A DNA stretch of 64,000 nt from Ascidiaceihabitans sp. (GCA_028248455.1 JAOKHV010000007.1:1-64000), one strand, 5' to 3'. Shown: positions 41,031-52,686, counted from the first letter of the stretch. Notes: generated from the letters alone by a model not told the origin. Translations and numbers: made by a program.

Positions 41031-42650
41031 ATGCTTGGTCAAATGATGATGTCCGCTTTGACAATACAATCCCTAGTGGATCATGCCGCCCGTTATCACA
41101 CGGGGACTGAGGTGTATTCTGTCAACACCGGTGGCGGTGTGGAGAAGACCACTTGGGGCCAAGTTGGCGCCAATGCACACCGCCTTGGGCACGCATTGTC
41201 CAAGCTGGGTCTGGAACCACAGGCCCGGTGTGGCACGATTGCGTGGAACAATCGCCGCCATTTGGAAATTTACTTTGGCGTCTCAGGTGCTGGTTTTGTT
41301 TGCCACACAATCAATCCGCGTCTTTTTCCCGAACAATTGGTCTACATCTTGAACCATGCGGATGACAAAGTGCTGTTTGTGGACCGTACTTTTATCCCGC
41401 TTGTGGCTGCTATTCGTGACAAATTACCCAATCTTGAGCACATCGTTTTGATGGAAGGTCGCGATGAAAGTGCCGCAGAAGTTATCGACGGGTTGGTTTT
41501 TTATGATGAGCTGATTGCGGATTGTGATCCAGCATATGTGTGGCCTGATTTTGATGAAAACACGGCTTCAAGTCTTTGTTATACGTCAGGAACCACTGGA
41601 AACCCAAAGGGGGTTTTATATTCCCATCGCTCTACGGTATTACATGCTTTGGCATCTAATTTGACCGACTGTATCGGATATTCTGCAATGGACGTTGTAT
41701 TACCGGTTGTGCCGATGTTCCACGTCAACGCATGGGGCACGCCCTATGCCTGTGCTATGACAGGCGCGCGGATGGTGATGCCGGGGCCTGGCTTAGACGG
41801 TGCTTCACTGGTGGCCTTGATCGACAAGTATAAGGTAACCACCGCCCTCGGCGTTCCGACGATTTGGTTAGGTCTTCTAGGTGAAGCGGAAAAAGCGGGC
41901 TCGCAACTTGCGTCCTTGAAGCGAACCGTTGTTGGTGGCTCTGCTTGCCCACCCTCAATGATCACGGCGTTCCGTGAGAAATACGATGTTGAAACCATTC
42001 ATGCATGGGGCATGACGGAAATGTCTCCGCTGGGTTCCGCCAATCAGCCATTGGCCAAACACCTTCATTTACCGATCGATGAGCAACACAAACTTCGCGA
42101 AAACCAAGGCCGCCCAATGTGGGGCGTCGAATTAAAGGTTGTTGACGAAGAGGGGGGCGAGTTGCCCAACGATGCGCAAACCCAAGGTAATTTGATGGTG
42201 CGTGGTCATTGGATTTTAGATAGTTATTTCCAGAAAACGCGTGAAGAAACTTTGACCGATGATTGGTTTCATACCGGTGATGTCGCGACGCTAGATCCGG
42301 ATGGATATCTTAGTATCAAGGACCGTTCGAAGGACATCATCAAGTCGGGCGGGGAATGGATTTCGTCTGTTGATCTGGAAAATATAGCGATTGGTCATCC
42401 ACAGCTTGCGGATGCTGCCGTGATTGGAGCAACCCATGCCAAATGGGATGAACGCCCAATCTTGATCGCCGTTGTTGTCGAAGGTGAAACACCTTCAGAG
42501 GCAGACGTACTCGCAATATTTGAGGGTAAGATTGCGAAGTGGCAAATCCCTGACTGCGTTGTCTTTACTGACGTTTTGCCTCGCAACGCTACTGGAAAGG
42601 TCCTTAAGCGAAACTTGAGGGATGAGTTCGGCGACGTTCTTATGGATTGA
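41031..42650 (+). CDS. Long-chain fatty acid-CoA ligase (AMP-dependent synthetase)
   Basis: [32 protein letters not shown] and [32 protein letters not shown] precedes ATG at 41031. Confidence 0.92.
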   Translation: MLGQMMMSALTIQSLVDHAARYHTGTEVYSVNTGGGVEKTTWGQVGANAHRLGHALSKLGLEPQARCGTIAWNNRRHLEIYFGVSGAGFVCHTINPRLFPEQLVYILNHADDKVLFVDRTFIPLVAAIRDKLPNLEHIVLMEGRDESAAEVIDGLVFYDELIADCDPAYVWPDFDENTASSLCYTSGTTGNPKGVLYSHRSTVLHALASNLTDCIGYSAMDVVLPVVPMFHVNAWGTPYACAMTGARMVMPGPGLDGASLVALIDKYKVTTALGVPTIWLGLLGEAEKAGSQLASLKRTVVGGSACPPSMITAFREKYDVETIHAWGMTEMSPLGSANQPLAKHLHLPIDEQHKLRENQGRPMWGVELKVVDEEGGELPNDAQTQGNLMVRGHWILDSYFQKTREETLTDDWFHTGDVATLDPDGYLSIKDRSKDIIKSGGEWISSVDLENIAIGHPQLADAAVIGATHAKWDERPILIAVVVEGETPSEADVLAIFEGKIAKWQIPDCVVFTDVLPRNATGKVLKRNLRDEFGDVLMD

Positions 42651-42668
42651 AACAAATCGAAAAAAGAG

Positions 42669-42702
42669 AAACGGCGCGACCAAAGTTTGGACGCGCCGTT
42701 TT
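42669..42702 (+). terminator. Terminator downstream of the acyl-CoA ligase
   Basis: AAACGGCGCG...CGCGCCGTTTT strong GC-rich stem directly after the stop codon region. Confidence 0.8.
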
Positions 42703-42908
42703 CTGGAGATGCGCAACTTCAACCAAAAATCATCAAGTTTACTAGCCAATGCATGACTAGCCTTTACAGCGGCGGTTTTGCTGCGGGTCTTCAAGCACAT
42801 GACAATACGAGGCTTCTCATAATGCTTTTGAATGTCATTCGGGACATGTCTGGTAAAGTAATAAACTCCACCTTTGCACATCAAATAATGAGCAATTTTG
42901 TCTACCAT
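42699..42908 (-). pseudogene. Tyrosine recombinase/integrase N-terminal remnant
   Basis: KIAHYLMCKGGVYYFTRHVPNDIQKHYEKPRIVMCLKTRSKTAAVKASHALASKLDDFWLKL resembles integrase N-termini (Y-x-x-RRVP-x-D-x motif). Similarity ends at the ligase terminator. Confidence 0.7.
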
Positions 42909-42984
42909 ATTGTCTACTCCACATCATTCGCAAAACATTAAATGATTATAAATCAAGTAGTTAAACGCATCTACAGAGGTTTGT

Positions 42985-43058
42985 TGGAGCGGGTAACGAG
43001 AATCGAACTCGTAACTAAAGCTTGGGAAGCTGCCGTGATACCTTTTCACCATACCCGC
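42985..43058 (-). tRNA. tRNA-Gly (anticodon CCC)
   Basis: Reverse complement GCGGGTATGGTGAAAAGGTATCACGGCAGCTTCCCAAGCTTTAGTTACGAGTTCGATTCTCGTTACCCGCTCCA. Acceptor GCGGGTA/TACCCGC, T-arm ACGAG-TTCGATT-CTCGT, anticodon loop TTCCCAA, encoded CCA. Confidence 0.93.
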
Positions 43059-43099
43059 CACTCGGTGGGGCAATAGGCGATTGGGGTAGGGCGGTCAAC

Positions 43100-45142
43100 C
43101 TATCCTCGGCGTCGTCTGCGGCGCCCACCACCTTCTTTGTCTCCACCGCCTGTGTTGAAGTTCACATCGGGTATAGTGACGATTGAATTTAGGATCGGAA
43201 ACGGTTCTGCTGAGTTCGGTATCGCAGACGCGTTTACAAAGTGCTCTTGAAAACGCGGCTCAATTGCCGTCTCGATTTTGTGAATGGCACGTACAGTCGC
43301 TTCGATCTCTGTGCGTGCTTCGCGATTTAGAAGTGCAATACGCGCCCCTGTGCCTGCAGCGTTGCCAGCGGATGTAACCTTGTCCAAAGGCGCGTCGGGG
43401 ATCATACCCAGCACCATCGCGTGTTTTGGTGAGATATGCGCGCCAAAGGCGCCAGCCAGAACTACACGGTCCACTTTGTCGACATTGAATTTATCCATTA
43501 ACAAACGGGCACCTGAGTAAAGAGCTGCTTTGGCCATTTGAATTTCACGGATATCGCGGTTTGTGACTGTTATTTTGGGGCCACCGCTTTCCGTCGCATC
43601 GTAAACAAGGAAGGAATAAGTACGCCCGTCCAAGAAGCAATTGGTAGACCCAGTCTGCTCTGGTGACCCGATCAGGCCGGGTCCATCTACAATGCCGGCA
43701 AGGCGCATTTCGGCGACCATCTCGATAATGCCGGAACCACAGATGCCGGTCACGCCAGTACCTGCGATGGCTTCATCGAAGCCGTCCTCGTCTGACCAGA
43801 TGTCTGACCCGATCACACGGAAACGCGGAACCTTAGTGACAGGATCAATTTCTACTCGCTCTATCGCACCGGGTGCAGCGCGTTGGCCTGAGCTAATTTG
43901 AGCACCTTCAAAAGCGGGACCTGTTGGGGATGAGCAGGCAAGGACCTTTTCTTTATTGCCCAGAAGGATTTCAGCGTTTGTCCCTACGTCTACCACCAAA
44001 ACAAGGTCTTCAGACTTGTCTGGTGCCTCAGAGAGCGCGACAGCGGCTGCATCCGCGCCAACGTGGCCCGCGATACACGGCAGGATGTAAATGCGGGCAG
44101 AGGGATGGATGTTTAGGTCTAAGTCATCAGCACGCAAGCGCAATGAATCCGATGTGGTCAACGCGAAGGGGGCTTGGCCCAATTCAAAGGGATCAATGCC
44201 AAGGAACAGATGGTGCATAACTGGATTGCAGACGAACACAGCGTCTACGATCAATGCTTTGTCGATTTCGGCCTCTGTGCTGACTTGGGTAAACAAGGCG
44301 TTCATCCCCTCGCGCACGGCTGCTGTCATTTCTGCTGCACCACCGGCGTTCATCATTGAATAGCTGACGCGGCTCATTAAATCTTCGCCAAAGCGGATTT
44401 GTGGGTTCATGACACCAGAGGAGGCGACAACTTCACCTGTTTGCAAATCACACAAGTGCGCGGCAATCGTGGTAGAGCCCAGATCGACAGCAAGGCCGTA
44501 AACCGTACCCTCATAATAGCCCGGCCATATGTGCATAATGCGCGGCGCGTTTTCATCATCACCCAAGTGCACAGCACAGGTGGCTTTCCACCCACCTTTG
44601 CGCAGGATTGGCTGCATCTTTTGCAAGATATGCAGATCGGCGTGTACATTCTCAAGCTGCCATTGCTCATTGAGTGCAATGCGCAATCGTTCAAGATCGC
44701 CCGTAGGGTCGTGCATGTCGGGTTCTTGGACTTCTATATAATACAATTTGGTTGACGGGTTCATTACAATGTCACGCGCCTCAGCACGTTTGCGAACAAC
44801 TTGTTTGTGCACTTGGCTTTCTGGTGGAACATCGATCACGATGTCGCCTTGTACAGTCGCTTGGCACCCCAAACGACGGCCCTCAATTAAGCCGCGCTTG
44901 TCTTGATAACGCTGTTCAACACTGTTCCATTCACTCAATGCGCCATCTTGAACAGTAACACCGTGTTTGGAAAATTCGCCGTAGCTGGGTGTGATCTGAC
45001 ATTTAGAACAAATGCCACGTCCTCCACAGACCGAGTCCAAATCAACGCCCAACTTTCGTGCCGCTGTCAAAATTGGTGTGCCAATCGCGAAATTTCCGCG
45101 TTTGCCGGATGGGGTGAAAACGACGAGAGGATCAGTGCTCAT
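43100..45142 (-). CDS. Corrinoid-activation/ASKHA protein with N-terminal 2Fe-2S ferredoxin domain (DUF4445, RACo-like)
   Basis: 680 aa. CGGRGICSKCQI (2Fe-2S), YGLAVDLGSTTIAAHLCDLQTGEVVASSGVMNPQIRFGEDLMSR, LVVDVGTNAEILLGN, GSGIIEMVAEM. C-terminus GGGRRRRRRG. Confidence 0.9.
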   Translation of the reverse strand: MSTDPLVVFTPSGKRGNFAIGTPILTAARKLGVDLDSVCGGRGICSKCQITPSYGEFSKHGVTVQDGALSEWNSVEQRYQDKRGLIEGRRLGCQATVQGDIVIDVPPESQVHKQVVRKRAEARDIVMNPSTKLYYIEVQEPDMHDPTGDLERLRIALNEQWQLENVHADLHILQKMQPILRKGGWKATCAVHLGDDENAPRIMHIWPGYYEGTVYGLAVDLGSTTIAAHLCDLQTGEVVASSGVMNPQIRFGEDLMSRVSYSMMNAGGAAEMTAAVREGMNALFTQVSTEAEIDKALIVDAVFVCNPVMHHLFLGIDPFELGQAPFALTTSDSLRLRADDLDLNIHPSARIYILPCIAGHVGADAAAVALSEAPDKSEDLVLVVDVGTNAEILLGNKEKVLACSSPTGPAFEGAQISSGQRAAPGAIERVEIDPVTKVPRFRVIGSDIWSDEDGFDEAIAGTGVTGICGSGIIEMVAEMRLAGIVDGPGLIGSPEQTGSTNCFLDGRTYSFLVYDATESGGPKITVTNRDIREIQMAKAALYSGARLLMDKFNVDKVDRVVLAGAFGAHISPKHAMVLGMIPDAPLDKVTSAGNAAGTGARIALLNREARTEIEATVRAIHKIETAIEPRFQEHFVNASAIPNSAEPFPILNSIVTIPDVNFNTGGGDKEGGGRRRRRRG

Positions 45143-45177
45143 TTACGTGCCCTTTGCAGTGTTTGAACATAGCATAG

Positions 45178-46836
<1,659 letters not shown>

Positions 46837-46881
46837 TCCACTTCTTCTTGCCGACTTCGGCCAATAGTTAGGAAACATGTC

Positions 46882-48039
46882 ATGACCCCAGGCGCACGCG
46901 TGGCTGCAGCCATTGAAATCTTGGACATGATCCACGATGGACAAGCGGTTGAAAAATCCTTGACCGCGTGGGCGCGCCGCAGCCGTTTCGCAGGGTCTAA
47001 AGACCGTGCGGCGGTTCGTGATCACGTGTTTGATACGGTTCGCAACTGGCGAGCAGACGCAGTGCGTGGTGGTAGTGGAACAGGTCGTGGTCGCATGATT
47101 GGTCGTTTGCGAGCGTTCGATATGGATATTGATGCGTTGTTCCACGGCGAAGGCCATTCACCTGAACCGCTTACGGATGAAGAAAAAATCGCTGGTCAGC
47201 GACCAACTGAGCAGGCGGACGTCTGGAATATGCCTGATTGGATTTTGCCCGAACTTGAGCGCTCATTAGGTGAAGGTGCTGCGGATACCGCTGTCATGCT
47301 GCAATCGCGCGCGCCCATCACGATACGGGTCAATCTGGCTAAGTGTAATATAAGCCAAGCTGCCGCTGATTTGGCGGAAAGTGGTGTCGAAACGCAGGCT
47401 AACCCGGTTTGTTCAACGGCGCTTACGATCACAGCTGGCGAACGAAAATTGCGTAACAGCCCTGCATATTTAGAGGGTTGGGTTGAACTGCAGGATGCAT
47501 CAAGCCAAGCTATCGTTGCTGATCTTCCTGAAGCTGAGCAAGTTTTGGATTACTGCGCTGGCGGTGGTGGTAAAGCGCTGGCACTTGCAGCACAGGGTCG
47601 CAAAGTAATAGCACATGACATTAATTTTGATCGAATGATGGACATTCCAGCACGCGCTGAGCGGGCAGGTACAAGCATCAAACTTTTGGCGACTGATATG
47701 ATCGAAGCTGAAGGGCTTTTTGATCTTGTGTTGGTTGATGCACCTTGCTCTGGTAGTGGTGCATGGCGTCGAAGCCCAGAGGGTAAGTGGGCCTTGACCG
47801 CGGAACGCCTGACTGAATTGACCGTGATCCAAGACAGTATTTTGGATGAAACTGTTCAGTATGTTTCTCAAGGTGGGGCCCTTGTCTTCGGAACCTGTTC
47901 AATTTTCAAATGTGAAAATGAAGACCGGATTTCTGCCTTCCTTGAGCGTCATTCTGGATGGAAATGCGTAAAACAATCCCGCTTGGATGTATCTGAAATG
48001 GCTGATGGGTTTTTTGTCGCTCACTTGACACGCGAGTAA
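46882..48039 (+). CDS. RsmB/NOP-family class I SAM-dependent RNA methyltransferase
   Basis: 385 aa. QVLDYCAGGGGKALALAAQGR, VDAPCSGSGAWRRSPEGKW and LVFGTCSIFKCENE. Confidence 0.9.
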   Translation: MTPGARVAAAIEILDMIHDGQAVEKSLTAWARRSRFAGSKDRAAVRDHVFDTVRNWRADAVRGGSGTGRGRMIGRLRAFDMDIDALFHGEGHSPEPLTDEEKIAGQRPTEQADVWNMPDWILPELERSLGEGAADTAVMLQSRAPITIRVNLAKCNISQAAADLAESGVETQANPVCSTALTITAGERKLRNSPAYLEGWVELQDASSQAIVADLPEAEQVLDYCAGGGGKALALAAQGRKVIAHDINFDRMMDIPARAERAGTSIKLLATDMIEAEGLFDLVLVDAPCSGSGAWRRSPEGKWALTAERLTELTVIQDSILDETVQYVSQGGALVFGTCSIFKCENEDRISAFLERHSGWKCVKQSRLDVSEMADGFFVAHLTRE

Positions 48040-48101
48040 ATCCACCCACTGCCCAACCTTAGATGGTATTTTTGCACGATTAAGAGGTCATTAACTGTGC
48101 A

Positions 48102-48525
48102 GAAGCAATAACCACGACAGAATTTCTGTTTCTGATTGGGATCTCCTTGGGTGATAGCGCACTTTCCGTAAATTTATTGGGCCAGTTGGCTCAGGCGGAC
48201 GTTGCTAAAATTGGGCGCATCTTGGTTTCAGCGGTTTTAGTTGGCGGCCTTGGCCTGTTGTCGCCTATTTTTCCGGTCACATTGGCACTTGCCACAGCAT
48301 CGATGTCTTTGCTCGTTTTGGGTTTGGTTCTGTTTGCCATTGGTTGGCGAAACAATCGAAAAAACGTTTGGCTCTCGCGATTACTGGTGAATTTATCGAA
48401 AATGACGCTACGCCTAGTTTTGTTGTTTCAAACGATGGCGAAATCAACTCAATCAACCAAGCCGCGCGTACGAAGTTTGTAACATCTGCAGGTACAACTT
48501 TAGCGGCTGTTTTACATGGGGTATA
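48102..48525 (+). pseudogene. Truncated PAS-domain sensor protein (membrane sensor-kinase remnant)
   Basis: Hydrophobic spans ILVSAVLVGGLGLLSPIFPVTLALATASMSLLVLGLVLFAIGWRNNRK, then after a -1 shift in A6 (48359-48364) KRLALAITGEFIENDATPSFVVSNDGEINSINQAARTKFV.., stopping inside an inverted repeat. No good start codon in frame. Confidence 0.6.
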
Positions 48526-48555
48526 GGCGTACTTTCCGCCTATACCCCATGTAAA
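48511..48555. repeat. Perfect 19-bp inverted repeat, 7-nt loop
   Basis: TTTACATGGGGTATAGGCG (48511-48529) - TACTTTC - CGCCTATACCCCATGTAAA (48537-48555). Confidence 0.97.
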
Positions 48556-48560
48556 TTTGC

Positions 48561-50111
48561 CTACGTAGGTAGGTAGATATTAAATCGCTCGCGGATAGCG
48601 GCATCCAGCACCGGATCAAGCTGTGCCTTTGAACGATGGCTCAAGATTTCTTCTTTGCGTGCAATTGCGTTTTCGATCAAATCAGGCTTGTCTTTCTCAG
48701 CCCATTCCTTTGGTGACATCCGGTTCCCAAAGGTCGGATAGACACAATCCGTCTGCATCCTAGCAAGCGTTTGATCCGTTCCAAGGTAATGACCAGGTCC
48801 GCCCATGCAAACCTCAGCAATCTGATCCAGCGCCATTGTTTCGTCATTCACCTCGACGCCGCGCACGCAACGCAACGCTTGGCCAATAATGTCATCGCCC
48901 AATATGAGGGATTCATGGCAGAACCCTAACAGTGACGCGTGCATCCCCGCAGCCTCATAAACCATGTTTACACCTGACAGCCCGGCCATGACGTTTGAGC
49001 ACATCTGTTCCCAACCTGCCTGCATGTCCGGCATCTTGGAATCCGTGGCACCTGCCGCTGCACCGCCCGGTAGATCATAAAAACGGTGCATCTGGCCGCA
49101 ACCCGCAGTCAGCAATGCCTGTTCGCCAGAACCGATAGACATAGCTCCTGTGCGCAAATCCAGTCCGAAAGGCCATGTGCCAAAGATCGCTGGCGCACCT
49201 GGTTTTACTGCGTTCACATAGACCAAACCTGCCAAACATTCAGCTACGGCTTGCACGATCGCGCCCGCAATTGTGGAGGGAGCCGTGGCACCAGACATGC
49301 CTGCTGATAGCAGGAGAACGGGCATGCCAGCCTTGATGCATTTTTCCATAACTTGGCAGGATTCGGTTGCGAACTTCATTGGTGGCACAACAAAACAGTT
49401 GGAATTGGACATGAATGGACGTTCGCGCCATTTGTCTTCGCCCCCTGCAATCATGTGCAGCATTTCAATTGCGGGTGCCACGAACTCGGGTTCGGAAAAG
49501 GACATGCCAATGTGTTTGGTCGTTCCCGTGCAGGTCGCAAAGACGCTGTTGTATTCCATTTCACAATTGTCTGTGATGTCACGCGCAACCATCGGGCGTT
49601 GGCAAAAATGGATGTTGTCTAAGGTATCACAGATATGGGCCGCGTCATGCAGGTCTTGGATCGTGGATTCACGATAATGCCGGCCATGGACGTCTACCAA
49701 ATGAACTGCAGCACCGGCAGTGCCGTAATGGACGCGGCTGCCACCCAAATCCATGTCGTTAAGGCCGTCACGGCTGTGTAATGTCATGGAGCGGTTGGCT
49801 TTGGCTATTGTGTCCTCAACCAACGCACGGGGGAAACGGATGCGACCGTCTTCGCCCTCGATGGCACCAACACTTGTTAGGTAAGCCGCACCTGAGGGCG
49901 GTGCATCCGCCAGCCCGATGGTTTCAAGGGCGGTTAGTGCTGCTTCGTGAATGTTCTGCACATCGATATCTGTGAGGGGATTATAGCGTCCACCGTCCAT
50001 ACCGGGGCGAACGGGGCGCATGTTTGCTGCTAAAGGTGCTGCGCGGGCTGCGCGGCGCGCGGCGCGGCCACCGCTGCGGCCAGCGTTACGTGATGGGGTT
50101 TCGTCGTTCAT
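48561..50111 (-). CDS. Trimethylamine methyltransferase (MttB) superfamily protein, non-pyrrolysine type
   Basis: 516 aa. HEAALTALETIGLADAPPSG, VHYGTAGAAVHLVDVHGR, AIVQAVAECLAGLVYVNAVKPGAPAIFGTWPFGLDLRTGAMSIGSGEQALL. No in-frame TAG. Arg-rich N-terminus. Confidence 0.93.
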   Translation of the reverse strand: MNDETPSRNAGRSGGRAARRAARAAPLAANMRPVRPGMDGGRYNPLTDIDVQNIHEAALTALETIGLADAPPSGAAYLTSVGAIEGEDGRIRFPRALVEDTIAKANRSMTLHSRDGLNDMDLGGSRVHYGTAGAAVHLVDVHGRHYRESTIQDLHDAAHICDTLDNIHFCQRPMVARDITDNCEMEYNSVFATCTGTTKHIGMSFSEPEFVAPAIEMLHMIAGGEDKWRERPFMSNSNCFVVPPMKFATESCQVMEKCIKAGMPVLLLSAGMSGATAPSTIAGAIVQAVAECLAGLVYVNAVKPGAPAIFGTWPFGLDLRTGAMSIGSGEQALLTAGCGQMHRFYDLPGGAAAGATDSKMPDMQAGWEQMCSNVMAGLSGVNMVYEAAGMHASLLGFCHESLILGDDIIGQALRCVRGVEVNDETMALDQIAEVCMGGPGHYLGTDQTLARMQTDCVYPTFGNRMSPKEWAEKDKPDLIENAIARKEEILSHRSKAQLDPVLDAAIRERFNIYLPT

Positions 50112-50674
50112 GGGATGTATCCTGTTGGGCTAATGGCTGAATTGACTTCAGGTGCTGTCGATCAATTCAAAGCGGGGTGCCCCCGCGCCGCACGCCCACG
50201 TTCTGCGCCTATCGTACGCACAACCAGGTCAATTTTGCAGAAAGGTTCCTGCATTGGCGTCCTCCCAAATGTTCCTTGAATGAATGTTGTGGCGAACAGT
50301 TGTGCGCTGTCGAGCCTGTTTGCGACCTATGTCGCTTTTGCATCATCCGCGGGGGGGATTACTGCAGATACTATTCAATTTTTGTAGAGGTCTGCGCAGT
50401 GTCGAAGTGCACAGGTCGTTTGGTGATTTTGGCGTTGGAATGCTGAAATTCAATTTGTTTAGAACATCGGCTTTGCACAAGCAGATGGATCAGTCTCTGC
50501 AGGCCTGCACTGTCAAATAAGTCGTTGGTAAGATGAACAATGAACAGGATCTTGAAGTGAAACCTTTAGTGACATTTGCAGCCCCAGTCGTGACCGGGAC
50601 ACCGGCCTTTGCGCAAATTGTTCCGTTTCTAATTTGGATCAATTTGGCAGAGGTGAAACTGCGCCCCCCATATT

Positions 50675-51505
50675 TCACCAGCGTCCTGATGAACCACCAC
50701 CGCTAGAGCGCCCAACGTCAAACCCGCGGTTTTTGGAATCAGAGCGGCGGCTGATCACATAGTTTGAGCTTTCGGAATGGTCGCAGCGGGTACAGTGCAA
50801 CGTTTTGCGCCCTGATCCTTCCGCCGTGCTGCTGGCGTTGCGCGTGGTCTTTTGTCTGATCCGTAGAGCACCGCGATGCATACAGGATGGGCACTTGCGC
50901 AGTTTGGTCGCCCTATCACCCAGCCAGCGGCGGAAAGTGAACGCAACGGCTGCGAAAAGGCCAACGATGAACACCAGCGGGCTGTTGTTTGATTTTGGGG
51001 CAGGTTGCCCCTTTGCATAGGGACGGGCCAGCAGGGCAATTGTATCTGCCACACCGTCTTTGATCCCAAGTGCGTATTTATCGCTGCGAAAAGATGGCAA
51101 ATAACTGCGGTCAATGACCCGACCAGCCTCGTTGTTCCAACTTGCGTCGTATCCCGCACCAAGTTCAATTCGCATGGCACGGTCATCTGGTAGGACCAAG
51201 ACCAATATGCCGTCATTGCGCGTTGCATCCCCAATACCCCAATCGTTGAACAGATTGGCGGCAAACTCTTCTAGTGTTTCGTCAGGCGCATAGGGCGCTT
51301 GGCTTTCCAACGTGACAACGGTCATTTGAATGCCGGTGTCGGCCTTCAACGATTTCAGCATGCCGCGCACCTCTGCCAGATCCTCAGTGTCGAGCAATTG
51401 GACAAAATCGTTTACATGCGGCGAGATTGGCGAAGGATATGGCTGTGCGATGCTGGCCATAGGAAAAAGGCAAACGATTATGGCAAACAAAAAATGTCGC
51501 ATCAT
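50675..51505 (-). CDS. TPM-domain (YgcG family) membrane-associated protein
   Basis: Signal peptide MMRHFLFAIIVCLFPMASIAQ, VNDFVQLLDTEDLAEVRGMLKSLKADTGIQMTVVTLES, LNDWGIG-like NDWGIGDATRNDGILVLVLPDDRAMRIELG. C-terminal GRSSGGGSSGRW. Confidence 0.88.
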   Translation of the reverse strand: MMRHFLFAIIVCLFPMASIAQPYPSPISPHVNDFVQLLDTEDLAEVRGMLKSLKADTGIQMTVVTLESQAPYAPDETLEEFAANLFNDWGIGDATRNDGILVLVLPDDRAMRIELGAGYDASWNNEAGRVIDRSYLPSFRSDKYALGIKDGVADTIALLARPYAKGQPAPKSNNSPLVFIVGLFAAVAFTFRRWLGDRATKLRKCPSCMHRGALRIRQKTTRNASSTAEGSGRKTLHCTRCDHSESSNYVISRRSDSKNRGFDVGRSSGGGSSGRW

Positions 51506-51513
51506 TAAATTTC

Positions 51514-52686
51514 TCAAACGATCAAAGTATTTGCAAACTCGCATAGGGTTTCTAGCGCCTGCACAAACGCACCATCCTCAATGGTCATCGCCACCCGGAT
51601 ATGGCCTGCCGCTGCCGCGCCAAAGCTTTCTCCGGGCATAACAGCGATATGGTGCGCCTCTAGCAATGCATAGGCAAAGGCTTCACCACTCATTCCAGTC
51701 GCGCGAATGTCCAGCATCATATACATTGCACCCTGTGCTGGGGTCAGTCCAACGGTGCTTTGGTGCTCTAGGATTTCTTGGCCCAGAGCGCGGCGGCGGC
51801 GGAAAGGCGCAGCAACGTCTTCTTCAAACGCAGGCCCTTGGTTTAGGGCAAAGTCACTGGCGTCCTGAATAAAGCCAGCGACGCCATATGTGGTGTGTGT
51901 GGCAAGGTTGATCAGGCTTTCGATCACTTCAGCTGGTCCAACGACCCATCCACACCGCGATCCCGTCATCGCGTGGGATTTGGACATCGAACCCACAACC
52001 AAAGTGCGTTGCGCCATATCGGGCAATGCGCGCGGGCTGATGTGTTCACCATCCCACACTTGAGTGTCATAGACTTCATCAGAGATCAGCCACAAATCAT
52101 GCGCTTTGCACACATCCGCGATGCCTTCCAGCGTTTCACGCGAATAGACTGTGCCGGTGGGATTGTTCGGTGTGTTGATCAACAGGGACCGTGCACCCGC
52201 TGCACAGGCGTCGATATCGCCAGTGCGGGGTTGGAATGCATCCTCTGCCCGTGTCTCGATTGCCTTTGGGATAGCACCCACACCGCGCAACGTTCCGGGG
52301 TAGGTGGCATAGAACGGATCAAGGTACAGCGCGGTTTCACCCGCGTCACACGCCACCATGTGCGCGGCGAACAATGCGGCTTGTCCCCCAGGAGTGATCA
52401 ATACGTTCTGAGGGCCTGTCGGGACGCCTGTGCGCTCTTGGACACGTTTGGCCACAGTCTGGCGCAATGCATCTGTGCCGGGGACAGCAGCATAGCCTGT
52501 ATGTCCTCCCATCGCAGCCTTGTGCATATCCTGCAAAATAGGCGCAGCGGTGCGGATGTCGTGTTCACCAATGGTGAGTTCAACCACATCAATACCGTCT
52601 TTAATCATCTCACGGGCTTTGATGAACACCTCCCAACCGTCAGAACCATCACCCAATAGGCCAGAGATACGTTGAGAGAGTTTCAT
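51514..52686 (-). CDS. Pyridoxal-phosphate aminotransferase class I/II
   Basis: 390 aa. LINTPNNPTGTVYSRE, LISDEVYDTQVW and SMSKSHAMTGSRCGWVVG. Confidence 0.93.
   Translation of the reverse strand: MKLSQRISGLLGDGSDGWEVFIKAREMIKDGIDVVELTIGEHDIRTAAPILQDMHKAAMGGHTGYAAVPGTDALRQTVAKRVQERTGVPTGPQNVLITPGGQAALFAAHMVACDAGETALYLDPFYATYPGTLRGVGAIPKAIETRAEDAFQPRTGDIDACAAGARSLLINTPNNPTGTVYSRETLEGIADVCKAHDLWLISDEVYDTQVWDGEHISPRALPDMAQRTLVVGSMSKSHAMTGSRCGWVVGPAEVIESLINLATHTTYGVAGFIQDASDFALNQGPAFEEDVAAPFRRRRALGQEILEHQSTVGLTPAQGAMYMMLDIRATGMSGEAFAYALLEAHHIAVMPGESFGAAAAGHIRVAMTIEDGAFVQALETLCEFANTLIV

Noticed and set aside
48561-50111. MttB-family gene as a pyrrolysine enzyme
   Set aside because: The 516-aa ORF has no in-frame TAG, so it fits the non-pyrrolysine branch of the family.
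51895-52659. 254-aa ORF on the + strand
   Set aside because: Fully antisense to a clearly recognisable aminotransferase; composition is not protein-like.
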